Assembly: GCA_021810145.1 (NCBI GenBank)
Contig: JAJZJL010000032.1
Coordinates: 1-38,642 of the forward strand
DNA length: 38,642 nucleotides
Reading direction: 5' to 3'
Origin: Planctomycetota bacterium
Lineage (GTDB): Bacteria > Planctomycetota > Phycisphaerae > WQYP01
The translations under genes were made by a program, and so were the position numbers. This document shows, piece after piece, positions 26,162 through 34,215 of the stretch (the stretch's first letter is position 1; each line of letters begins with the position of its first letter). A model generated the notes under the pieces. The model was not told the DNA's origin, did no database searches, and worked only from the letters and a program-made list of their open reading frames with translations.

Positions 26162-27187
26162 TCAGGCTGGCTGATTGGTCCATTGGATAAATACACCCTC
26201 GACCGCAGCGTAAGCGTGTGCGTTTTTATAGATAATCGAGTCGCGCGAGGGTTTGGCCAGCGCGGAATCATGCACGACCAATACTGCCCTGGCTCCCGGC
26301 GCCCCGGCCAGTTCGGCAATTGGCCCTTGGAAACTTGATGCCCGCACTGAAACCAGTGCCGACGGGCCAATTTTCCAAGGAACGCCATTTTGGCCAGCCG
26401 CGTCACAATAGGATGAAACATCAACAATCTGATTGGCTCCGCCACAGGTCAGCAGGCATCCCGCTTCCAAACGGGCGTTGGTGATGGACAGTGTCGCGGC
26501 ATTGATCCCGCCCCCGCTAAAGGCCACGCCGACCCGGCTTTTATTCGACCCGCTTTGCAACAACCGGTCAATAGTTATGCAGCCACCTTGGCGAATATCA
26601 ATTCCAACGCGGCTGTAGTTATCAACGTATGAAAAGCGGTGGCAGAGGCTCTGGTCATTACAGATTCGCACGCCCGTATCGCACTTCAGCGTTAGCGATT
26701 CAAAGGTAAAGATGTCATTATTGTCATTAAAAGGCTGGCTGGGGCGCCCAAGTTGGATCCCCACCTCGGCACCTTGGACTGCGACATGCTCTAATCGGGC
26801 TGCGGTGGTGCACCAGCCGGGGGTGGTATCAAGTTCCACCAGCACGCCGGCCCGCTCGCGGCCATCGAACATAACGTGCTTGAGCGCGGTATCCGGAGAT
26901 GCTATTACGTCAAACATCGTCCCACCGCGCGGGCCGGACCAATAGAAGCATGTTCCGATTGAACGGCCCTTTTCTGACCAGCCGGGGCCGAAATTGGACG
27001 GGTCACGGCACCCAGTTCCGATAACCTTGAGGCCGGCGATCTGGGAAATCGTTACAGTTTTGCTGATATGGAACACCCCCCGCCCCAGTCGCACAATGCC
27101 CTCCCCGGCGGCCGCTCGTTCAATAGCGGTCTGAATCGTGCGTGTGTCGTCCCCTCCGCTTGGTTGGATAATCGACTGCTCGTACAT
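26162..27187 (-). CDS. Right-handed parallel beta-helix protein (pectate-lyase-like)
   Basis: This 341-residue protein starts with GGDDTRTIQTAIERAAAG (about residues 11-28), the D-D-T-x-x-I-Q-x-A-I pattern found at the start of pectate-lyase-3 and phage tail-spike folds. Repeating 20-30-residue beta units with N, G and V/I follow to the end. No signal peptide or membrane segment is seen, so it is either cytoplasmic or exported another way. Polysaccharide lyase, epimerase or binding roles are all possible. ATG 27187 has AGGATCG just upstream. It is divergent from the Wzy-type polymerase gene. Confidence 0.7.
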   Translation of the reverse strand: MYEQSIIQPSGGDDTRTIQTAIERAAAGEGIVRLGRGVFHISKTVTISQIAGLKVIGTGCRDPSNFGPGWSEKGRSIGTCFYWSGPRGGTMFDVIASPDTALKHVMFDGRERAGVLVELDTTPGWCTTAARLEHVAVQGAEVGIQLGRPSQPFNDNNDIFTFESLTLKCDTGVRICNDQSLCHRFSYVDNYSRVGIDIRQGGCITIDRLLQSGSNKSRVGVAFSGGGINAATLSITNARLEAGCLLTCGGANQIVDVSSYCDAAGQNGVPWKIGPSALVSVRASSFQGPIAELAGAPGARAVLVVHDSALAKPSRDSIIYKNAHAYAAVEGVFIQWTNQPA

Positions 27188-27227
27188 AGTGACGATCCTG
27201 ATTTAAAAGAGACCGACAAAATTCCAT

Positions 27228-27256
27228 TATACACGCCCCGGAAAAACCGATATACT
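27228..27256 (+). promoter_or_regulatory. Candidate promoter of the polymerase gene
   Basis: TATACA (27228-27233) and TATACT (27251-27256) are separated by 17 bp in an AT-rich gap between divergent genes. The -10 box matches 5 of 6 consensus bases and the -35 box 4 of 6. The polymerase start codon at 27295 lies about 38 bp downstream. Confidence 0.5.
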
Positions 27257-27294
27257 AATTACTTGATTGGCCCAGTCTGGAACGGAGACCGCGC

Positions 27295-28635
27295 TTGGAA
27301 TTTATTGACGCTATCATCCTTTTCTCCATTTATTTCGCAACCGGGCTATACGCGCTTAACTTGTTCCGGAGCGGCCCACGTATTTCAACTTTTGTATACG
27401 TCTGGCTTGCTACAGGGAGCTTTTTCATATCAGGTTTGGTGTACCGGATGTGGTCGGGGCATCTACCCTATTACATTGATGGCTTGGGTGCGACGCACTA
27501 TCTGACGCGCGGAGGATACAGCGCGGCCATTTTGGCCGCCGCACTTGGCCTTTCCTGCGTTGCGGCGGGTCACAGGTGGGCCTCGTTGCGCCGCTGGAGC
27601 GCGGCGATCCCGGAGTTTTTTGATCGCCGAGTTGCCGACCGCGGGTCGCTGCGCCGGTGGGCGTTTATTTTCCTTCTGGCGGGATTCATCCCGTTAGTTG
27701 GGCTGGGCATCTACAACCCCGTTACTCTCGTTGACGCTCTGCTCCACGGCAGGGCCGTCACTGGAGCCGCCGGCACGCTGTACTCCCAAGGAAACTATTT
27801 CAGCTTTTTTAAGGTCTTTGCAAGTCTGGTGCCGTTCGGCGTGGCTGCCGTGGCGGTGTTGATCTGGTCAGGGGATCGTCCGATCTCCCTTGTAGCGCTG
27901 GCCGGATTGATGATTTTTATTACATTTCTCTCGGGTACCAGGTCTGCAACAGCCTTTCTGTTGCTTCCGTTTATCGTATTGCCGCGCTACATGGGGCAGA
28001 ACCTGCGGTTCCAGAAGATGGTGATAGTCGGCGGTGTGGCTCTGATGATATTATTTGAGATAATGCTTGTTTACCGCAGCAGCGGCTTCGACGCGATCAG
28101 TGTAGCCCGCACCATCGAGCGCGCCAGCCCAGTGGCCGCCGTTGGCGGCAAGGAGCTGGACTTGGTTGGCGAGGCAATGGCTCTTTACGGAAAGCGATAC
28201 CCCCTGCTGGATGGGCAGTCGTATGAAGCGGTGATTGTGAATCCAATACCCCGGGTATTTTGGCATTCGAAACCCATCAGTTACTCCAATCAAAACGCCC
28301 GCAACCTCGGCTACGCCTTCGGAACGACCATTACATCGGGGTGGATGGGGGAGGCCTACGCAAATTTCGGCTGGATTGGGATTCCATTGATCGGCCTAAT
28401 CGCCGGTGCCCTGATGGGTTGGCTCGACGCGATGCTGGCAAACTCCGGGGCGTTTGCCACGGCAATATTTTTGCCGCTGCAGTTCCAATGGGCCTTCTGG
28501 GTGCGTGGAGACTCCGCGAACGCACTAGATCCGTGGCTTTTCGGCCTCATTTTGGCATCCGCGGCGCTTCTGCTCGTCCACCCGGTGTGTTTTGTCATAT
28601 CAGATTGTGCTGGTGACGCAACTGCGACTGGTTGA
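27295..28635 (+). CDS. Wzy-like oligosaccharide repeat unit polymerase
   Basis: This 446-residue membrane protein has about 10-12 hydrophobic helices and a large loop around residues 250-350 on the outside. Near the C-terminus TSGWMGEAYANFGWIGIPLIGLI resembles the O-antigen/repeat-unit polymerase family (written here in part: GEAYANFGWIGIP). FLSGTRSATAFLLLPF has the arginine and serine typical of this family's helix. The start is TTG 27295 with GGAG 7 bp upstream. It would join flipped repeat units at the periplasmic face. It is tail-to-tail with the next glycosyltransferase after 40 bp. Confidence 0.8.
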   Translation: MEFIDAIILFSIYFATGLYALNLFRSGPRISTFVYVWLATGSFFISGLVYRMWSGHLPYYIDGLGATHYLTRGGYSAAILAAALGLSCVAAGHRWASLRRWSAAIPEFFDRRVADRGSLRRWAFIFLLAGFIPLVGLGIYNPVTLVDALLHGRAVTGAAGTLYSQGNYFSFFKVFASLVPFGVAAVAVLIWSGDRPISLVALAGLMIFITFLSGTRSATAFLLLPFIVLPRYMGQNLRFQKMVIVGGVALMILFEIMLVYRSSGFDAISVARTIERASPVAAVGGKELDLVGEAMALYGKRYPLLDGQSYEAVIVNPIPRVFWHSKPISYSNQNARNLGYAFGTTITSGWMGEAYANFGWIGIPLIGLIAGALMGWLDAMLANSGAFATAIFLPLQFQWAFWVRGDSANALDPWLFGLILASAALLLVHPVCFVISDCAGDATATG

Positions 28636-28675
28636 GAATTAAAATCGGTGCGGCATTAGTGCGGCCGGATTGTCA

Positions 28676-29902
28676 TTAAGGCGGAGCCGGAGCTGCGGTA
28701 CCTCTTGAGGCCCCCATTAACGCCAACATCGCCCTCACGTTTGCGTCCCACGTAAGTTGCCGCTCGGCAGTCATTCGGTTGCGTTCCCCGAATCTCTCCC
28801 GCAATTCGCCATCCCCAAGCAATTTCCTCAAGGCCGCTGATGTAGCTGGTACGTCCAATGGCGGCACCATGATGCCGTTCAGGCCATCCGCGAGTATATC
28901 GTTGTGGCCACAGTCGCTGGGCCAAATCAGCGGTAGGCCTGCCATCATTGCCTCCGTAAAGGTCGTTGCGAATGGCTCGTCGCGTCCGATAAGGGCGTAG
29001 ATATCGCTCCAGCACATTTCCTGCATCGCCCGCTCGTGCGGCTGCGATCCAAGGATGTGAATTCGATCCCTGACCGGTGACGCTGCAACCGCCGCCATCA
29101 CCGCCGGCCGATCCGGGCCATCACCGACCAGCCGAAGTACGGCCGCGGGAAATTCTCCGCCTATGGCACTAAATGCCTCGACCAGTTTCGGAATTCCCTT
29201 GCGTTCGTACCACATGGAGACACAGCTGATTACCGTCCGGCCAACGATATCCACCGGCCGGGACGCATGAAACATGTTTTCGGGAATCGGATCGGCACCA
29301 TTGTAAACCACACGGGAATTGATTTCCGGAAAAATTCTGCGACGGATTTCCTGCATACGCTTGGAAACGTCTACCATACACGAAGCGTTTGGCTGAACCG
29401 TCTGAAAAAATTCCTTCCGGTGTGGGAACCGTTCGCAATCGCCGATCTCATCAAAATCGTGGTCGGTTACCACATAGGGGATTCCGGTAAGCTTGTGCAG
29501 CCGGTAGGCCACATACCCGCTGACCCACGTGTGGTGGGCGTAAATGATATCCGGACGGAAACTATTAATCTCCCGAAGAAGAGGCGCACGCACGAACGCG
29601 AAAGAGATTTCGGCCTGAGCCCATGGGTTTTCGTATGATTGCCTCCGCAGCCATCCTGCTTGGTAGAGGGGCCATCGCAGATATTTGACCCCTAAATCGC
29701 CCCATTTGTAGGATTGGGGCGCGGCCGCAACCCGCCGAATCCGGCTGAAATTCCTAACCACATGTGGAAACCACGGCGTAAAGCGAATGACGTGGATTTC
29801 CGCTCCCGCCCGCTGGATAGCCTGCGCCTGTCGCAATGCCCACGGACCGAGAAGGGTGTTTGTGGGAGAAGGAAACGACACCGCAAGAAACAGCACACGC
29901 AC
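28676..29902 (-). CDS. Family 4 glycosyltransferase (GT-B)
   Basis: This 408-residue enzyme has LFLAVSFPSPTNTLLGPW at the start, a DHDFDEIGD acidic loop near residue 147, VSMWYERKGIPKLVEAF and RLVGDGPDRPAV in the donor domain, and DEPFATTFTEAMMAGLPLIW as E-x7-E. The start is GTG 29902, directly next to the TAA of the upstream gene (TAAGTG), a spacing that implies translational coupling. It is probably the second enzyme of a two-gene unit with 29903-31120. Confidence 0.92.
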   Translation of the reverse strand: MRVLFLAVSFPSPTNTLLGPWALRQAQAIQRAGAEIHVIRFTPWFPHVVRNFSRIRRVAAAPQSYKWGDLGVKYLRWPLYQAGWLRRQSYENPWAQAEISFAFVRAPLLREINSFRPDIIYAHHTWVSGYVAYRLHKLTGIPYVVTDHDFDEIGDCERFPHRKEFFQTVQPNASCMVDVSKRMQEIRRRIFPEINSRVVYNGADPIPENMFHASRPVDIVGRTVISCVSMWYERKGIPKLVEAFSAIGGEFPAAVLRLVGDGPDRPAVMAAVAASPVRDRIHILGSQPHERAMQEMCWSDIYALIGRDEPFATTFTEAMMAGLPLIWPSDCGHNDILADGLNGIMVPPLDVPATSAALRKLLGDGELRERFGERNRMTAERQLTWDANVRAMLALMGASRGTAAPAPP

Positions 29903-31120
29903 TTATGCACCCCTTTTGATTTTACCGGCGAGCGCCGGAACTACGGTCAACGGGCCGTAGCGCGCGTACCAAGCGATGAAGCGGGCTTTGCACCCACGGC
30001 TTTTTTCCGCCTGGGCCGATTCCGATCGCACGGCAGCAAGAAGTATATCTGTTAACTTAGTGGTGTCCCCGCTTTGAAATAGCCAACCAGTCTTACCATT
30101 ACGTACAAGGTCACGGGCGGCTCCACAGTCTCTACTGGCTATCACTGGTGTGCCGACGGCCATCGCTTCCGTTACCACAATGCCATGCGGTTCATAAATT
30201 GACGGCAACACGAATAGCTCACTTTGGGCCATCAGCGGCGGAATGTCGGCCGGAGCAACCGCACCGAGAAATCGGATTGTCCCGGCGCGCCGGGACTGTT
30301 CAGCGACTTGCGATTCCAGTTCCTGCCGTAACGGCCCATCCCCAGCCACCGCCCAAATCCAGCCTTGATCCGCCAGGCCGGATTTGCTGAATGCTTCCAC
30401 CATCAGGTGCAGCGCCTTGGCCGGAACCAGCCGTGCGGCGGTAAAAATGAGTTTGCAGTCTGGATCGAGCCTATACCGGGCAAAAAGTTCTACACGGTTG
30501 ACAGCCAGCGCCGCCGGAACGTCGACGGCACAATAATAGGTACTGCGGGTGATTTTTTTTGCCGGGCAACCATAATACCGCCAATAGGCCACGCCGCAGC
30601 GGTTGCAGGGAATCACCGTATCTACCTGTTGAATGATGCGGTGCAAAAAAAATCTTTTGGCAAAGCGTTTGAGCCTTTTCTTCAGCGACCGTCCCCGTTC
30701 AGCCCGGATATTGCTGTCGGCAAACATGGCTGTGTGGATGCCCCGGCTCTTGCAATAACGCAGCACCCACCGCTTAAACCGGGAATCGTACCCGCCGACA
30801 ATGGCGGCGGAAAATTCCAACTTTTCAATAAATTTCCGGGCTGAGGCTCCAAGGGTTTTATGGGACGGCGTACCCGTGTTGCCGGGCTTGGCCGGTTCAC
30901 CAAGAAATACGTGCGGTGAAATCTTCGGCACCTGATGCAGAACGTTCCCCTGCGGCGGCGGGCAGAGAAACACACCGAAATATTCCACATCGCCCTGCGA
31001 ATTCAGGGCATCGAGCATCTGAACGAAATAATGGTCGGCACTGTTTTGCAGCCAGATAACACGCTTCCGCGGTGCAGCTTGGACTGAAGAACCCATGGAC
31101 TCTGTGGACTCAATGGACAA
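29903..31120 (-). CDS. Family 4 glycosyltransferase (GT-B)
   Basis: This protein of about 397-405 residues has VIWLQNSADHYFVQMLDAL early on, FTAARLVPAKALHLMVEAF and VAGDGPLRQELE in the donor domain, and YEPHGIVVTEAMAVGTPVIA as E-x7-E. A basic stretch, SLKKRLKRFAKRFFLHRI (about residues 144-161), may lie at the membrane. The start is unclear: TTG 31120 or ATG 31096, neither with a good Shine-Dalgarno site. The first codons fall in a short 9-bp repeat. Its stop abuts the GTG of the next gene. Confidence 0.9.
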   Translation of the reverse strand: MSIESTESMGSSVQAAPRKRVIWLQNSADHYFVQMLDALNSQGDVEYFGVFLCPPPQGNVLHQVPKISPHVFLGEPAKPGNTGTPSHKTLGASARKFIEKLEFSAAIVGGYDSRFKRWVLRYCKSRGIHTAMFADSNIRAERGRSLKKRLKRFAKRFFLHRIIQQVDTVIPCNRCGVAYWRYYGCPAKKITRSTYYCAVDVPAALAVNRVELFARYRLDPDCKLIFTAARLVPAKALHLMVEAFSKSGLADQGWIWAVAGDGPLRQELESQVAEQSRRAGTIRFLGAVAPADIPPLMAQSELFVLPSIYEPHGIVVTEAMAVGTPVIASRDCGAARDLVRNGKTGWLFQSGDTTKLTDILLAAVRSESAQAEKSRGCKARFIAWYARYGPLTVVPALAGKIKRGA

Positions 31121-31122
31121 CG
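31096..31122. repeat. Short nonamer repeat at the glycosyltransferase 5' end
   Basis: Three in-register 9-bp units (TGGACTCTG, TGGACTCAA, TGGACAACG) begin at 31098 and overlap the possible start codons of the gene ending at 29903. They read as STESTES-like residues on the minus strand. The period matches that of the array at 33051-33131, but the sequence does not. Confidence 0.6.
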
Positions 31123-31380
31123 TATCTGCCGCTCCAAAAAACGTGCACTCATATTCTACTATCGGGAATAACCCTTGGCCAGCACACGCGGGTTACAACG
31201 TTATCCATAAATTCAGCGTCAGCAGTATGTGTAGTATTATGGGTCGATCCCGACTGCCCGACATATTGGCGTTACCCGCTGTCGGCTCTAACCCGGCACC
31301 GGCATGGAATTCGATAACCGGCAGCCGAGTCTCATCGCGTCATTGCCGCTCTTGGCATCCCTGTAACAATCAGCTCATTT

Positions 31381-31411
31381 CCATGCCGTGCGTGTAAACC
31401 GTACGGCATGG
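31381..31411. repeat. 12-bp inverted repeat in the gap before the acetyltransferase gene
   Basis: CCATGCCGTGCG and CGTACGGCATGG pair over 12 bp with one G-T wobble around a 7-nt loop (TGTAAAC). No T-tract follows on either strand, so a terminator is unlikely. The gap 31121-31510 has no gene I can support; besides this hairpin and the short nonamer repeat at its left edge, nothing is visible. Confidence 0.6.
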
Positions 31412-31510
31412 AGGGGGGACTTCGCCACGGTTGCTGTTAGTCCGTAACAGACCGTGGGATCTGTGACCCGGCAAGTCGGCCTTGAGAGGGGGAGAACTTC
31501 CTGCGGCATG

Positions 31511-32104
31511 CTATCGGTTATCCGGACGTGCCATCTCCCGCTTTTTGATCACTTGCGCGGGGTTCCCTCCCACGATCATCCAGGCAGCGACATCTCTTGT
31601 CGCCACCGCACACGCACCGACCACCGCGCCATCACCCACCGTCACTCCCGGACCTATGAACGCGCGGGCACAAATCCAAACGTCGTTGCCAATGGCGATA
31701 GGTTTGGTAATCAACGGCAAATCCCACTTCGTGTGATCATGCGTGCCGGCACAAAGGTACGCTTCCTGACTGACCATCGCCCTGTCGCCAATTTTAATCT
31801 CGCCGAGGTTGTAAATTTCCGCCTTATCACCAATGATTGCCAACTCGCCAACCTCAAGCAGCCAGGGATAATAAACCCGGCTGGTGCGACGAATAATGCA
31901 GCGCTTACCGATTTTGGCACCAAACAAGCGAAGCAGCATCGCTCGCCAGTTTGACCAGGTATGAAATGAATAGCGGTACAGTGTGCCCTGTACCATGCTC
32001 CACAGCAGCCGCCGGATTTTCCAGCTCGTGGGCACCGGCGAAATAATCCGGGCCGCCGCTTGAGTTTCATTTACCGGCGAGATTGGTGTTATCGGATCGG
32101 TCAT
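31511..32104 (-). CDS. WcaF-like hexapeptide-repeat acetyltransferase
   Basis: A protein of about 197 residues with left-handed beta-helix hexapeptide repeats: RCIIRRTSRVYYP, LGEIKIGDRAMVSQEAYLCAG (in overlapping parts LGEIKIGDRAMV and YLCAG), IAIGNDVWICARAFIGPGVT and VGDGAVVGACAVATRDV. THDHTKW carries the catalytic histidine of this group, and VGGNPAQVIKKR ends the fold. It matches the colanic-acid WcaF and NodL/LacA family, which transfers acetyl from acetyl-CoA to sugar hydroxyls. ATG 32104 is favoured over the in-frame upstream starts, though no strong ribosome site is present. It is likely to decorate the repeat unit in the cytoplasm. Confidence 0.88.
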   Translation of the reverse strand: MTDPITPISPVNETQAAARIISPVPTSWKIRRLLWSMVQGTLYRYSFHTWSNWRAMLLRLFGAKIGKRCIIRRTSRVYYPWLLEVGELAIIGDKAEIYNLGEIKIGDRAMVSQEAYLCAGTHDHTKWDLPLITKPIAIGNDVWICARAFIGPGVTVGDGAVVGACAVATRDVAAWMIVGGNPAQVIKKREMARPDNR

Positions 32105-32305
32105 ACAACATATCATGGCGGAAGAATTGCGCAAGGGCAAGGAAAACGGCCAATTCTTGGTATCGATAAATGCACAAGGAGGCGGCAGAGGTAGACGGAG
32201 GACAGGGCGCCAGGGAAAGGGGCCAGAACGCAGGAGCTAGAAGTTAGAATGACGTGTTTGTTTTCCAGGGGCGAATCAATGAAAGAAAACTGCAAAAAGC
32301 GCTCT

Positions 32306-32333
32306 TTGCGTGCAATGAAGCTGTGGCTATAAA
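32306..32333 (+). promoter_or_regulatory. Weak candidate promoter for the HicB-like gene
   Basis: TTGCGT (32306-32311), a 16-bp spacer and TATAAA (32328-32333) lie about 165 bp upstream of ATG 32499. The -35 box is poor. The gap 32105-32498 otherwise holds no gene; part of it (about 32168-32256) is purine-rich with loosely periodic GAGCTAG/AAGTTAG words. Confidence 0.3.
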
Positions 32334-32498
32334 TATTCGCATGGCAAGCGAGGTGCGATTTTGAGAAGTTCGCAGGCTTCTGGAAAGCAGGGGTTGGGTG
32401 CGGATAAGAGTTTCCGGCTCCCACCATATATTCAAAAAAGCCCGATGTGCCTGAGGTAATGTCTGTACCCGTGCATGGCGGAAAGGTAAAATAAGTAT

Positions 32499-32900
32499 AT
32501 GTCAAAAAAATTGAAAAACTCTGATGCCGGACGTCCGTTTTCCAAAACGGTATTGGCTGCGGCTCGCAAGGCCTCCCGGCACTACCACGTTGTCATTGAA
32601 GAAACCGATGGTATATTTCTGGGAAGTGGATTGGAAATGCCGCTTGTTATGGCCGATGGTCGGACTCCAGCGGAGTGCCTGAAAAAGACCCGGGAAGCGT
32701 TGTTAGCGGCCAGCGCGGCGCTGATCGAGCGCGGTGACTGCTTGCCACAACCGATGGACCGGCTGCATCGGACGATCCGTGTCGATCTTCGACTGACGGG
32801 ATATGAGAAGCGCGTAATTGAGTCGGCGGCCCGTCGGAGAGGGTATGACGGCGTCTCAGAGTTTTTGCGGGTGACAGCGCTAAACGCGTGTCATTGTTAA
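32499..32900 (+). CDS. HicB-like antitoxin with ribbon-helix-helix tail, no adjacent HicA
   Basis: This 133-residue protein has a HicB-type domain at about residues 28-83: YHVVIEETDGIFLGSGLEMP then TPAECLKKTREALLAASAALIERG, matching the partial RNase H fold. The C-terminus IRVDLRLTGYEKRVIESAARRRGY followed by VSEFLRVTALNA looks like a ribbon-helix-helix DNA-binding part (written here in pieces: RVDLRLTGYEKRVIE, VSEFLRVTA). HicB normally pairs with a HicA toxin of about 60-80 residues; none is seen on either side. It may be an orphan regulator or a remnant of a toxin-antitoxin pair. ATG 32499 has a distant GGAAAGG site. Confidence 0.75.
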   Translation: MSKKLKNSDAGRPFSKTVLAAARKASRHYHVVIEETDGIFLGSGLEMPLVMADGRTPAECLKKTREALLAASAALIERGDCLPQPMDRLHRTIRVDLRLTGYEKRVIESAARRRGYDGVSEFLRVTALNACHC

Positions 32901-32944
32901 CTGAGAGTACTGGTGATGCGGAGCCGTGCGCAATTTCCGCTGAT

Positions 32945-32963
32945 CACTGATAACGGATCAGTG
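32945..32963. repeat. 7-bp perfect inverted repeat after the HicB-like gene
   Basis: CACTGAT-AACGG-ATCAGTG pairs perfectly over 7 bp with a 5-nt loop, 45 bp beyond the HicB-like stop codon. It has no T-tract. It could be a weak 3' end structure or an operator. Confidence 0.4.
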
Positions 32964-33050
32964 TGGCGGCGGGCAAGGAACCCCAACACTCCGTTCGGCT
33001 TTGGTATTCCAAACCGAAGGCCTACGAACTGCACAACGCCCCGCCCGCCG

Positions 33051-33131
33051 CAGATACTGCCAATACCGCCAATACTGACAATACTGATAATACTGATAAT
33101 ACTGATAATACTGATAATACTGATAATACTG
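33051..33131. repeat. Nonamer tandem array (ATAATACTG)n
   Basis: Nine 9-bp units run without indels: four degenerate units (CAGATACTG, CCAATACCG, CCAATACTG, ACAATACTG) and then five identical ATAATACTG units. The gradient from degenerate to perfect suggests recent expansion from the right end. It lies 17 bp beyond the stop of the aldo/keto reductase gene, and reads as an Asn-Thr-Asp repeat in one frame, which I do not take as a gene. Confidence 0.95.
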
Positions 33132-33148
33132 TAAAAACTCCCCCGCGA

Positions 33149-34135
33149 TCAGCCGTGCCCCAATACCGGATGCGGGCAATATGGCTCGGCGAGCGCGGTG
33201 AGTTCATCGGAGGAAAGCTTAAGGTTAACTGCCGCAATCGCTTCTTCAAGGTGCTGCGCCTTGGAAGCACCGACAATCGGCGCTGTTACACCGGGTTGAT
33301 GCAGCAGCCACGCGAGAGCAATTTGCGCGTTGGAAACGCCCCGTTTTCCGGCTATTTCGGTAAGGCGATCCACCACATTAAAATCCGCCTGCTGATAATA
33401 CAATTTGTGCGCGAATTCATCCGTTTTGGCACGCAGCGTCTGGCCTTTCTCGGCGGCACTGCGATTGCCGGCCAGAAAGCCGCGGGCCAGCGGGCTCCAT
33501 GGAATAACAGCAATTCCCTCATGGCTGCACAAGGGCATCATTTCCCGTTCCTCTTCACGGTAAATGAGATTGTAATGGTTCTGCATGGAAACAAATCTGG
33601 TTTTACCCAGACGCAGCGCGGTGTGCAGATAATCCGCAAACTGCCAGGCATTCATCGATGAGGCACCGACATATAACGCTTTCCCGGCTTTGACCACATC
33701 ATGCAGGGCGTCAATGGTTTCTTCGATTGGCGTGTCTTTATCAAAGCGATGAATCTGGTAAAGATCGACGTAGTCCATATTCAGTCGGCGAAGCGATTGA
33801 TCAATCGCGTGCCGGATGTGCTTGCGGGAAAGGCCCCGCTCATTGGGCGATTCCCCCATCGGGCCGTTAAGTTTCGTGGCAATAACCACGCGTTCGCGTG
33901 CCATGCCGAGTTGCCGTACCGCACGCCCGAGAATTTCTTCGCTTACACCGTTGGAATACACATCGGCGGTGTCAAAAAAATTAATGCCCGCATCCCAGGC
34001 CCGCTGAATAAAAGGGAGGGATTCCGTTTCCTCCAAAACCCACTGGCGCCATTTTTTGCTGCCGTAAGTCATCATTCCCAGGCAAATCCGGGAAACCTTT
34101 AAACCCGTGTTGCCAAGATTTACATATTGCATCAT
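33149..34135 (-). CDS. Aldo/keto reductase
   Basis: This 328-residue NADPH-dependent oxidoreductase has the catalytic tetrad D55, Y60, K88 and H129, in INFFDTADVYSNG, VIATKLNGPMG and YQIHRFD. The C-terminal SNAQIALAWLLHQPGVTAPIVGA and PIVGASKAQHLEEAI bind the cofactor phosphate (here listed in part: IALAWLLHQPGV, IVGASKAQHLEE). AGGAG lies 5 bp before ATG 34135, so the upstream in-frame extension to 34219 is not real. It resembles the Tas/YajO-type subfamily. The substrate is unknown; it lies on the same strand as the flavocytochrome gene, about 80 bp downstream of that gene's stop. Confidence 0.93.
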   Translation of the reverse strand: MMQYVNLGNTGLKVSRICLGMMTYGSKKWRQWVLEETESLPFIQRAWDAGINFFDTADVYSNGVSEEILGRAVRQLGMARERVVIATKLNGPMGESPNERGLSRKHIRHAIDQSLRRLNMDYVDLYQIHRFDKDTPIEETIDALHDVVKAGKALYVGASSMNAWQFADYLHTALRLGKTRFVSMQNHYNLIYREEEREMMPLCSHEGIAVIPWSPLARGFLAGNRSAAEKGQTLRAKTDEFAHKLYYQQADFNVVDRLTEIAGKRGVSNAQIALAWLLHQPGVTAPIVGASKAQHLEEAIAAVNLKLSSDELTALAEPYCPHPVLGHG

Positions 34136-34215
34136 TGACACTCCTGCAAGGTAAAACCCGGCCACGCAGTCAAACGCGCCGCACAGATTGTGTTTACCAC
34201 TACGGGCGTGGGCTG

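Noticed and set aside
32113..32505. 130-residue minus-strand frame between the acetyltransferase and HicB-like genes
   Set aside because: No domain, mixed composition and overlap with both neighbouring gene starts.
32913..33276. Frames with Asn-Thr-Asp or Ile-Leu repeats over the nonamer array
   Set aside because: Low-complexity products of the tandem repeat only.
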